Origin: Rotaria sordida
Taxonomy: Eukaryota > Rotifera > Eurotatoria > Philodinida > Philodinidae
Assembly: GCA_905250125.1 (NCBI GenBank)
Contig: CAJNOL010000518.1
Span: forward strand, 1 to 64,000
Direction: 5' to 3'
DNA length: 64,000 bases
The translations under genes were made by a program, and so were the position numbers. Each line of letters begins with the position of its first letter. Within the stretch, counting starts at the first letter, position 1. The notes below the pieces were generated by a model. It saw only the letters and a program-made list of their open reading frames with translations. It was not told where the DNA came from and ran no database searches. Shown here one piece after another: positions 1 through 10,265 of the stretch.

Positions 1-92
1 AAGAGTAAACCATCGATAGATATATTACACGATATAGATATATATATATATAGAGGCATGATTTTTACTCTTCGATATAGATTCATTCAATT

Positions 93-3030
93 ATGCCGTC
101 GACCAGTAACTTAAAAAATCATCATATTTCAATTTTGTGTTATTGGAATAAGAGCATACGATCTGCTCCTCTTATTCATCCTGAAACAAACATTCCACTG
201 AGCACTATCTATTATAATAGTAACCAATTGGAACAAACAGGTTCACTTAAACATCAAGGTGAAAATGGTCGACCACATGTCCTTGGTAGAAAAGAAAGAA
301 AAGCTATTGATCAATATATTCGATATAATGATGAAATATCTCTTAGAGAAATAAAAGAAAAAATATATCGAAAATATACCACAAATCAGTGTCTACATCA
401 ACGATTAGTTGTCACTTTCATGAATACGGTTATAAAGATGTTTTACCTCAATCTACTCACATATTAACATCGGATGAAAAAGAACGATATGCGTAATGGG
501 CTAAGAAGCATAAAAATGATGATTTCAGTTATATAATATTTACTGATGAATCCTCATTCCAACTTTTTCGTAGTACAATTGGCCGGTGGACGAAAAATCC
601 CGATAAAGAATTTAAATGCTTACCTAAAAATTGTCAGAAAGTTCATGTTTGAAGTGCAAGAAGCGTGAAAGACGTATTGACCTCCCAGACGAGCAAAGGA
701 CGGGTAAAAAGACTAGTCGTTTTTCCAGGTATGACTGTACGTCGCGTCTAGTCTTTTTCTCAAAAAATCCTCGCATATGACTAGCCGAAAATCGCTTGCA
801 GTCTTACGCCCTTATCTTGACTACGTAAGTAACTGGCACCATTATATCTATTATGTACCATCTTTTTTGAAAAAAGACTCGACATGTTGCGCCATCCCAA
901 CGCCGATCCAAAATAGGTTTTAAATCGAAAAAGGAGGAGCATCCGCAACGCTGCATCTAACGAATTGCAGTCTTATGTAGTGATCTAGTCCAAACTAATC
1001 TAAATACTAGAAATATAAGGCAGATGGTGTAACGACAAATGAGAATGAATCCCTATCTATGCCATTCGGTACAACATTTATTAGGCTAGATCACCACTCC
1101 AAGTGTATCTTCTCTCGTCTTACATGCGTATTATATAAACACAGACAGAGGTCAAGCGGTCACACATGAGAGAACATGAATAGAGACAGAAGGTCAGTAC
1201 TAGGCGGAGAGATTACAATACATAGACAATATAACATAGAATAAGTGAAGCATAACGATCCATGATCATTACAGATGGTTAGATTCAAACACGAATACAA
1301 TATATTAACTTATCCATCACTTAATCCATTGAATCATATATGATCAAGTGATCAACTCTAATATGTCATATGCATTCTGAAGGATTGTTTAACAATTTTG
1401 CTCAAAGTTTTCAAGTTGTGACATGAATACAAAATATTTATCATAAAATTCAATATTATTTAAATAAGTCTGAATATAATTATTTCAAAATTTTTTTTTT
1501 ATCTTTTTCAAAAAGAAATTTAGCCATCGAAATTTTGACGAAAATTATTTTATATTTGAAAAAACAATTAAATTGAGAAAAAACAAAAGTAATCTGAAGA
1601 AAAAGATGTTTTTTCATATGATGATTTATATTTAGTTTAGTTTAAACTCATTCCAATCTCAACATGAAACTAAACTAAAATTATATAGTTTAAATCCATT
1701 CTTAAATTCAAATTACGAGAATTGATGCTTAAAATAAAATATGTTTCTCATATAATGATATGAAAATTATTTTTCAAATAAAATTATTCTTAGTCTTGTT
1801 TATAATGTAGATATTTTCAAGGACATAAATATACAACTCTTCTTGAGACGTTAGCCACTGCTTTGTAATTTTATGTATTGTTTTGTGCTTCGACATATGT
1901 TTTTAGATTTATTATAAAAATTGTAACTCTTTTGTTCTATAATAACATTCGATGCCTATTCTTTATATGGACTGATGAAAATCACCAAGTTGCATAGAAT
2001 TAAATATTCAATAAACTCTTACTATCACTTCGGTTTGAGAAGCTCTTCCTATTGAAAATGACAAGAAAGTGGTTAATATTTTACTATCTGATTTACATTA
2101 TAAACGCATCTAATTCTGAATCACATTCTGTAAGAAATAATGCAAATGCTTAAAAATTTTCCTGTACAATATTATACACCTTTTTAATATCATAAGGAAC
2201 CAGTCTAGCAAACTGTCTGGAGAGCTAGGTCGAAGTAAAAGAGACTGTTTGGCGAGTTTAGACTAGTTTATTATTTGAAACAGTCCAGATTAGTGAGGCA
2301 TACAATATTGTCGAATTCAATGTTCGAATCCATCTGTCGTCATCTATCTTTCTGGACTTTCTGTTTTACTGACGAGTGTGGACAATATGGATAGACAAAA
2401 TGGACTAGTCATGACAGGTAATGGACACAGTCTGGACCAGTCTATATTTAGTCACACGACATACGCCGTCAAGATAACCAGTCCTGATGAATTGCAAGTC
2501 ATGTCAGACTAGACCAGATGGTAGTGTGGACATTCAAGACTAGTCATGTCTGGCGTCCTCTGTCATCTTTTGCTCGTCTGGACTGTCACACGTTTCGATG
2601 CAGCCTTGATGGTCCACATTATGTTTCTATCCTTGAAGATTATTTTCTTCCAGCTGGCACATGTGAGTAATGAAAGAAAATAATGTAGCGTTACTTGTGT
2701 ATTCTTTCGTTTTTAGACCAGTTTGGTCCAAATCAGCGTTAATAGCAGAACAATGACCTCAAACATACGAGTAATATTTGTAAAGACTTTATCAACGAGA
2801 ATGTACCACAATTATTAGACTGGCCATCGAATAGTCTTGATGTGATTCCCATTGAAAATATCTGATCGATCGTGAAACGCAAAGTAGAAAAAAGAAAATC
2901 AATAAATACTGATGAACTCGAACTATTTTTAGCTGAAGAATTCGATAATATTGATATTAATGTTGTGAAAAATTTTGTGATGTCTATGAAAAAAAGATGT
3001 TTCTCTCTTATCGATAGTACATATGAATGA
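93..3030 (+). pseudogene. Tc1/mariner transposase relic, split by an insertion
   Basis: A cut-and-paste transposase of the Tc1/mariner (DDE) superfamily in two pieces. The 5' piece (93 to about 684) shows the helix-turn-helix part, with GRPHVLGRKERKAI and SLREIKEK, then the first catalytic block FTDESSFQLF near 541-570. The 3' piece (about 2582-3030) resumes with YVSILEDYFLPAGT, then the second block NDLKHTSN near 2745 and the third WPSNSLDVIPIEN at 2821-2859, with the usual spacing between the last two. The copy is dead. TGA replaces the expected Trp codon after KVHV near 651 and again after IEN near 2863, there are frame breaks after 467 and around 2700-2740, and 1.9 kb of other DNA lies between the blocks. 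No terminal inverted repeats were identified. Family assignment is firm; the exact outer ends are not. Confidence 0.85.
685..2581. mobile_element. Insertion nested in the Tc1/mariner relic
   Basis: About 1.9 kb separates two transposase segments that should be only about 200 bases apart. The inserted DNA begins with CCAGACGAGCAAA (685-697) and ends with the inverse TTTGCTCGTCTGG near 2569-2581. AGACTAGTC or GACTAGTC words lie just inside each end (near 710 and 2540), which suggests terminal inverted repeats. GTCTGGAC and CCAGTCTA words recur between 2190 and 2580. I see no long ORF or recognisable protein, so this looks like a non-autonomous DNA element. The boundaries come from host-protein continuity plus the inverted ends; no clear target duplication was seen. 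Confidence 0.6.
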
Positions 3031-3100
3031 ATAAAATATTGAATTATGATATTCGATATTATTTGTTGTAGGCTGTCAATTCTTACACAAAACATTTGAG

Positions 3101-3222
3101 AGGGAGGGTGTGGGTGTGGGTAAGGTTGTGTGTGGGTAAGGTTGTGTGTGGGTGTACTCTGAGTCCATTCACACCCATACCCACATCCCACACCTACACC
3201 CACATTCACCCACACCCCAAAT
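3101..3222. repeat. Head-to-head TGTGGG / CCCACA telomere-like block
   Basis: A G-rich half (3101-3155) built from GTGTGGGTGTGGG and GTGTGTGGGTAAGG units is followed by a C-rich half (3168-3222) with CACACCCATACCCACA-type units. The halves are roughly inverse complements. TGTGGG is, as I recall, the telomere repeat reported for bdelloid rotifers. The order G-rich then C-rich on one strand is that of two chromosome ends joined, or of a hairpin. Four G-triplets at 3102-3120 also fit a quadruplex motif. The block lies about 70 bases beyond the transposase relic. Confidence 0.6.
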
Positions 3223-4353
3223 GGTACTCGATTTCAAAAGGTACACTTTCATACAAAAGTAAGACAGCTTCGTTCAAAACAAAATCAACTCTATCCTTCT
3301 GTCATATATCTTACCTTAATTTTATAATTTTTCAAAAAATATATTGATTTTCAACTAATTACAATTAACAACAAAGTCGATAAGGCCAGTGAACGAAGAC
3401 ATAGTTATGACGACTTTTTTTTCACTTTGAGTCTTTCAAAAAAATTTCTATAGATTGATTTAATAGCTTATCGAATGAAACAGTTACTTATCAGATGACA
3501 TATTTATCAAATAACGTGTTTCTATGCCATCTAGAACTCTAACGAGACTTTGCCTTTAGTTGGGGACATTCAAAAATTTTTTTTTTCAAAAAAGAAAATA
3601 TTTTATATTTAATGTTTCAAACGAAACGGCGAGTAATAAAGTAGCAAACAGGGTTTTCTAAGCATCTTTTTTTAAAATAAATTGATTATATAACTTTCAT
3701 ATAAGAAAAATAATTCACATTTAATTTAGGCGCTTGACAATAGTCAACTCTGGCTACTAGTGCTGGAAACTTCTCTTCTCTCTATATCCCAAAGGTTGCA
3801 ACGACTCGACTATGAAATGTCAAGTAAAACCAAACGCTTTGACTTTGCTAAAATTTCGAACACTTTGTAGACATTCAAGCGACTACTTGAAAACTGTCCA
3901 TAGAACTGATCTGTGGCGGACCCATCGATCTATCGGAAGCTGAAATAGTTCTACCGAAATGTACAGCGAATGGCTTCCAGAGAAGAGATTTAATTAAAAA
4001 CATTTTGTGCAAAAACACAGCACATCTACACCTACATTTTTCCTTTCATGCATCTTTCTGTTATATATCAACTTCACTTTATCGTTTTTCTGATTAAAAA
4101 CAAAAAATCAGCTAGTTCTGGAGACATCTAATTCTAATTCTTAGAATTAGTCGGAATTGGACTCGAAATTGGTTCGAATTTGAATTTGAATTGGTTTAGA
4201 GTTAGTCTTGAAAAACTTCGAACCGACTATGAATTTATTTGCATATATGCTAAATTCGTAATTCTACAAAAACCAATTTCAAGCCAAGAAATAGAAATAG
4301 AATCGATTAGAACTGAAACTGGTATACTCCTGGCTAGTTCTTCTATCCTTTTC
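3223..4353. other. Intergenic, no gene seen
   Basis: AT-rich, with short ORFs only. A short self-complementary GAATTAG/CTAATTC stretch occurs near 4130-4150. No coding exon with splice support and no protein similarity was recognised. Confidence 0.5.
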
Positions 4354-5420
4354 TCATCTAGATATTATTTATGAAATTGTTCCTAGGGTTTCGATTATTC
4401 AACAAATAATAGTGAACAAATATTTCTTCTTTTGCTAATCTTGACAATATAAATGAACATGTACTTATCAATCTGCTTATTTGAGAATATATATTCAGGT
4501 ATTTTCTTCTTCTTTAGTTCATCTTTATACTATAGATCAACTTGGAATTACCGATTTTCTTGTTTTAAAAATAGTATTCAACAACTTCCTTTTGTTTCAT
4601 ACATCATTGTATAATACACGACTTTGTGTCATCGATTTTCTTATCTGTGGAATTATATTCAGCTATTTGTTTTCTTTACTATATCTTTATATTATGGATG
4701 TTCTAGGCGTTACCGATTTGCCTCTTTCGGAAATTCTATTCATCTATTTGTTTTCCATTAGTTCATCTATAATTTATAGATGAACTTGGAATTATCGATT
4801 TTCCCAATGAACAAATTAAATTCAGCTTATCTTTTTCTTTAACTCATCTTTATATTATAGATAAATTTCGGTCTATCGATCCGCTTATTTGACAAATTAA
4901 ACTTAGCTAGTTGTTTTTTCTTTCGTGCATCTTTATATTATGGATCAACTTAGGGTCGTCGATTTCCATATGCGAGAAATTCTATTGAACCATTTTTTTT
5001 TCTATAATTCATGTTTATATTATCTATAAACTTCGGACCACCAATTAACCAATTCAACAAATAATATTCAACTATTTCTTTTTCTTTAGTTCATTTTTTT
5101 ATTATAGATGAAACTGGGGTTAGCAATATGCCTACTTGAGTAATTATATTCATCTATTTCTTTCTGCTTTGTTCATCTTTATATTTTAGATGAACTCGAG
5201 TTTTTTCATTCCATAACTTGAGAAAATATATTGAACTAGTTTTTTTTCTTTGGTTCATCTTCATACAATAAATATATTTATCATTATCATTTTTCTAATT
5301 CGAAAAGTTTTATTAACCTATTTATTTTTATTTAGTTCATCTTTAGATTATCCATGAACTTGTGGTGATCAGTTCTTTTATGTCAGAAATTCTATCCAGC
5401 TATTTGTTTTTGTGGGTGTG
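4354..5420. repeat. 82-bp tandem repeat array, about 13 diverged copies
   Basis: The landmark TCATCTTTATATTATAGAT recurs in diverged form at about 4354, 4437, 4519, 4601, 4681, 4763, 4844, 4927, 5009, 5091, 5173, 5255 and 5337. That is a spacing of 80-83 bases, mostly exactly 82. Each unit continues into a GAACTTGGAATTACCGATT-like segment and then an ATTCAGCTATTTGTTTTC-like segment. Short ORFs here (for example 4481-4783) are by-products of the repeat. The copies differ by many substitutions, so the array is old or not being homogenised. Confidence 0.88.
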
Positions 5421-5444
5421 GATATTCTTCTACACTCACACCCA
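5411..5444. repeat. Short TGTGGG/CCCACA hairpin at the array edge
   Basis: GTGGGTGTGG (5412-5421) is followed after about a dozen bases by ACACTCACACCCA (5432-5444). It has the same G-rich-then-C-rich arrangement as the block at 3101-3222, and it marks the right end of the 82-bp array. Confidence 0.5.
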
Positions 5445-7096
5445 TATTCGTGTTCAAATAGAAAATGAATTTATTGATTATGATCATTCAACTTATTCAA
5501 TAATCGAATCATACAATTGTATTTATGATAGTTGAGTTAATAATCGTCAAAAGAAGAAAAAAAATTCCGATGAACCAATGATATGTATGGGAATGCATGA
5601 AAGTTTATTTCATATTTGACGACAAGTAATAATTCTTATTTATCTAACAACTATAATGTTGATTATTCAGTTACGAAGGTAATAATAATGTATGAATAGT
5701 TGATGGATTAATTGAATTACATATCATTCATCGACAAGACAATTTGTCGACATATTTCATCGATCTGATTTTTTGTACATTCCGTAGGTTTAATGATATC
5801 AAGAATATACCAAAAATTGTACTGAAAACGAGTGTTCTTTTACAGAGATAGTATTATTCTCATGCAACTGCTCTTTTAGATCATATAGACATTTTTAAGA
5901 AACTTATTATTTCAATAATAAGAGACTTCTTCACTGCAATTTTAGGTATATTTTTAGTGTCATCATTCGTAGTTATCTACAAAAAAAAAATTAGATCAAA
6001 ATATGTTCTTTCATTACAAGTCAGTAACATAATAAAATATCTATAATTGTAGAGAAGAAACACTCATGAGGTAAACTTTTTCGAATGTGAATAAGATAAG
6101 TTCTATTTCAAAAGTAGTTTATCACTGAATACAAAAACCATGAGAGTAAAAAAAAACATGTCGAGAATAATCACAATGTGCGACATACGATTTTCACTTA
6201 TCGAAAGAGAGGAGATGACTTTCTCTTCGAGACTATATAAGATAAAAGAATTTTAAAAGCAATTATATCCACATAGTATTTAAAGTTTGACATATGCCTT
6301 AGACAGAATGTCAATGATTATCTTTTAACATTCTAAACTTGAGCAAATAAAAGCACGTATGTATTTATGTAATCGAGTTATATGAAATTGTGTTGATGTT
6401 TAAGTAATTTTTACTATCAAATGTATATGAGACATTTTTTTTAAAAATTGTATTTCGGATGATAAAATAGATATGAAAATTGGTGAGAATATTTATTTTA
6501 ATTGATGAATTTTAGATACATCAATTTTTTAAGTCTCTGAACATGAAGTTGATTAGATTGAAATGCTTTTTCTACCTTGCATACAACGACAGCGCCATAG
6601 TAGAACCTCGAAAAATTTTTGAAGTTGTTGTCTAATGGTGATCCAACAAGAGGTTTGAGGAACACCGAGACTTCTTCGAACAAAAATCCTGACATCTCTA
6701 CTATTTACACAGTACTACCACAATACTTTGTTGTTTCCAGTAAAGTACAGAATACACTGCTTCTTCAAAATCCTAAGTATCTTGAGTGCTTTGCTTTTGT
6801 TTGAGTTATTTAAAATTGAAGCATTTTTCAGTTCAACTAGTTATCCTATAGCGACATCTAGTTTATGTAAGAACATTTTGTTTTTATTTTAAATAAAATG
6901 ACAAAAAAATATTTGAATTTAAAAAAAATATATTATTCTAATAACTTAAATTTATCTATGTTGAAATAATGACCAATGGTCAATTGCTTAGGAATAACGA
7001 TTCTATTTGTTTATTATTTGTTCACTTATAACATAGAACGAGAAAACACAAAAAAAAGCAAAAAGATTTTCTTTTGTCTTTTAATTTCAGTTTATA
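5445..7096. other. Intergenic, no gene seen
   Basis: AT-rich sequence with no ORF that I can relate to a protein. The 3' end (7080-7091) is a pyrimidine-rich TTTTAATTTCAG acceptor six bases or fewer from the syndecan ATG. It could serve a 5'-UTR intron or spliced-leader addition. Confidence 0.5.
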
Positions 7097-7825
7097 ATGT
7101 TTATTCGATTCTTGATCACATCTATTTTTATTATTGTTGTTCAATCTACTGTAACAAACAATTTAAAAAATAAATCATCTTCAACTCTTCTCTCTCCGAA
7201 ACAATTTTCATTTGATGATGATGATGATTATTTAAATGATAAAAAAATTCATAGTGAAGGTAGTGGTAGCAGTGCTACTCTAGATGATTATGCTGATGAA
7301 GATGGTGATGATGATGATGATGATGATCAACTATCAAAAATTATTACAAGTAGTACTGTTTCAACAACAACAACAGTTAAACGTATAATAACAAAAACAT
7401 TCGAACAAAAAAAGAAAAATGAAAATTATACAAAAATAAATTCATTCGATATAAATGAATTTTATGATGATTATAAAGATGATATTGATTATAATGAACC
7501 AACAATTAAAACTACAACTATATTATTATCATCAACTATTCGTCCTACATCTATTCGTATTATTTTAAGTTTTCTAACACGTCCACCCATAGCTGCTGGT
7601 ATTCTTGGTGGTTAGTAGAATCAAGAAAAAAAAAACAAATAATCTTCTAAATTGAATTTCATTTTTGTAGGTTTAGCTATTGGAATTTTAACATCAGTTA
7701 TTCTTCTTATTTGTATTGTTCAAAATTATAATAAAGATGATAGAACACATTCATCAATAACAACAGGCCTTCTCTATCCAAATCAATATGGTTATTCAAA
7801 AACACCACAAGAATTTTATGCTTAA
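7097..7825 (+). CDS. sdc: Syndecan (transmembrane heparan sulfate proteoglycan core)
   Basis: Two exons (7097-7610, 7671-7825) joined at GG|GT give 222 residues. Residues 1-19 are a signal peptide. The ectodomain is acidic (two Asp runs) and has a Ser-Gly cluster, SEGSGSS at 53-59, next to acidic residues: the classic glycosaminoglycan attachment context. Residues 165-188 form the single membrane span, rich in Gly/Ala/Ile/Leu (AAGILGGLAIGILTS). The short tail ends in EFYA, the invariant syndecan C2 PDZ-binding terminus. Its first part (NKDDRTHSS) only loosely resembles the usual basic C1 region. In known syndecans the ectodomain binds growth factors and matrix, and the tail recruits PDZ adaptors such as syntenin. 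An AATAAA lies at 8014-8019. Confidence 0.9.
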
Positions 7826-7983
7826 AATAATTTAATTATGTAGATTTCGCAGATAATTCTTAATTTTGTTTCGCTTTTTTTCCTTTTTTTTTTTTTCTAC
7901 AAATGCTCAAGTTTTATTTGTATGCACTTTATATATCTCAGATGAACAAATCTCAGGTTTAATTGTATAACAATGTAGAATAT

Positions 7984-8010
7984 ATTATTATTATTATTAT
8001 TATTATTATT
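7984..8010. repeat. ATT trinucleotide microsatellite
   Basis: Nine uninterrupted ATT units in the presumed syndecan 3' UTR, four bases before the AATAAA. Confidence 0.9.
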
Positions 8011-8319
8011 CTGAATAAAAATGAAAGAAAAAAATAAATAAATAAATTTTTCATTTGAGAGATAATTTTTAAGATTCAAGAAATAAGGGGACCTTAAGAG
8101 AGATTCGATATTAAAATGACAAATGAAATAAAATATAACCCCTAAGGTTATGTTTACTCTCTTTGAGAATAATATCATAATGTGATAGTTGATATTCTCT
8201 GATTTCTCTATTCAAGTATTTTTAATTAATGATAGATATTGAACTTGATTATTGCTTAAAGCCAAACCTAACAAGGGAATCTCTTCAGATGTTTTCTTTA
8301 GATTTCAATGATTTTTTCG

Positions 8320-8475
8320 CCTATAGATACTAAATAGCGTTCTAATAAAAAGCCTGAAATGTATTTGACTAAGCCATCGAATAAGCTTCAGATTTTCCGG
8401 AAAATTCTATTGTTTAATCAAATATTTCAATACCTTTTAGGTCTTTTATTAGAATAATATGTGGTATCTATAAGG
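8320..8475. mobile_element. Short foldback (MITE-like) element
   Basis: The left arm at 8320-8373 (CCTATAGATACTAAATAG, then TTCTAATAAAA) is the inverse of the right arm at about 8416-8475 (TTTTATTAGAATAATATG, then GTATCTATAAGG). The loop is about 40 bases. There is no coding capacity. Confidence 0.75.
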
Positions 8476-8728
8476 AAAAAAAATGTTATTGAAACCAGAC
8501 ATGTAATGATAGACAAAATAAAATTAATTAATAACATTGACAATCTAGTTGAATTATTATCATAATTTAACCTTGGATAAGTTATTTGATCACTTGTATG
8601 ATAACTAAATTATTCTGTTATGTAATACATATGTTTATCCTTGCCATATAATTCTAGGAAATGACCTTGTTTTCAAAGTTAGTTAGTAATCAATAAAAAG
8701 AAACTTTTTTTCTTAGTTCTTTTAGATT

Positions 8729-9288
8729 ATGAGCCAAAGAACATCAAAGAAATTGATTTCTACAAATGAAAATATTCTTTATGAATTAAATGATTATGAT
8801 CGACAACGAAAACCACAAACATTAATCGATGATAATTATATTCAATGTGTTCCAGCTGATCCTGTACTTAAAAGTCTTTCAGTAAAAACAAAAAAAAAAA
8901 AAACATTAACATCAATTGTTTTTATTATTTATTATTTTTTAATTTTTAGTGTCCCATTTGTCTCGATTTATTCAATAAAACAATGGTAACAACAACATGT
9001 TTACATCGTTTTTGTGCTGATTGTATTCATCGTTGGCTTAAATCTGAAAATAAAGTTTGTCCAACATGTCGAAAAACACTTAAATCAAAACGATAGTAAA
9101 TAGAAGACAAAAAAAAAAAAAGAAAATGATTTTATGTCAATTTAAATACCCTTCATGTATTTCTTTTGTTTTTATTTAGTCTTCGATCAGATGATCGTAC
9201 TGATTCATTAGTTGATACGATTAAAAAACAACAAGCAAAAACCAATGAACTTGCACAAATTTATCGTGAACAACAACACGATGATTGA
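8729..9288 (+). CDS. RING1/RNF2-like E3 ubiquitin ligase, short form
   Basis: Three exons (8729-8881, 8950-9095, 9180-9288) give 135 residues. The N-terminal part has [19 protein letters not shown], close to the Ring1 segment before the RING. A full C3HC4 RING follows at about 52-93: [21 protein letters not shown]. After it, [19 protein letters not shown] matches the Ring1 SKRSLRPD-type helix region. Ring1/Ring1B are the catalytic subunits of Polycomb repressive complex 1 that ubiquitinate histone H2A. Family members are usually over 300 residues with a C-terminal RAWUL domain. Here the frame stops after EQQHDD and an AATAAA follows at 9347-9352, so that domain is absent from this locus. The start ATG lies three bases after a CTTTTAG acceptor. 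A lost paralogue tail or a separate RAWUL gene are both possible. Confidence 0.85.
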
Positions 9289-10265
9289 TTTCTCTATCTT
9301 TTTTTTTTTTTTTATATTTCCTCTTCTTTTTTTTGTGTGCTTAATCAATAAAGTATAAACTTTGTATATAGAAGAAGAAGAAAAAAAAATGTAAGAGGTC
9401 AACCGACATATCAGCTGGTTTGTTCTTACTTGCCCGCATTCCTGATTGACTTGCTTTGCTCTCTCTCTATATCGTTGCTTTATTGAGAGAGAGAGAGGGA
9501 GAGAAAGAACGAAAGAAAAAAAAATAGAAATAGACAAAATCTTGTCGTGTTGTATGTATATGACACGAGTAGACAGAATACATGTGTCATTGTATTCTTT
9601 CTGCTGCCATGAGTTTCATATTAATTCAGTGAACTGTCTGTCTATAGAAAGATTCTACTTAATTATGCAGATAGAAACTGTTCATCAACATTGTATTTTT
9701 CTTTCATTCTACAGTTCTTATAGAGCAGAAAGAAAAAAACTCTTATGTAATCGAAGCGTTTGTAATACAGTTGTATTTAGTAAGCTTTCTCTCTCTCTTC
9801 GTCCACTTTACATTTGCACACTCTACAATAGTTAATCAGAGAAGAGGAAAGAGAAAGTGAAGAGATATATATATATAGAAAAAAAAAAAAAAAAAGAAGA
9901 GCGAAGACGAGCATCCCGTCTTATTTATATGAAACTCAAAAGCATTGTGCATATAGTTATTCATTCAAGTAAGTTTTTTTGCTTTTTTTGATTAACCTTG
10001 ACTTGTTACAAAGAAGAAGAAAGAAATTTCTAAGATGAGAATAACGAACAACTGCTGATGTTAATATCCTTGTCAATCATAAAACAAAAAAAAAAAAAAA
10101 GATGAATGTTATTGAACTATGCTTATACTTAAGGGTGAACTTTTCATCTGACGTAATTATCATAGTTACATACCTACGTATCTATACATTCACATCGATC
10201 TAATTAAATGTCTTGTTTATCAGATGATAAAATTTTTTTGTAAGGATCATTCATTCTAGACTAAT
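9289..10265. other. Intergenic, low complexity
   Basis: Pyrimidine tracts, a GA/CT-rich hairpin (about 9461-9510), a TA run near 9865 followed by an A-tract, and a second A-tract near 10087. The ORFs at 9208-9537 and 9446-9835 are compositional. An acceptor-like ATTCTAG ends six bases before the TMEM198-like ATG. Confidence 0.5.

Noticed and set aside
2325-2340. GTTCGAATCC, a T-arm-like tRNA motif
   Set aside because: No matching acceptor stem, D arm or anticodon arm could be formed around it.
2739-3215. Minus-strand ORF of 158 codons
   Set aside because: It is antisense to the transposase relic and runs into the GT-rich repeat; no splice or similarity support.
9446-9835. 129-codon ORF with RERERGRERTKEKK
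   Set aside because: Arises from a GA microsatellite; no splice or similarity support.
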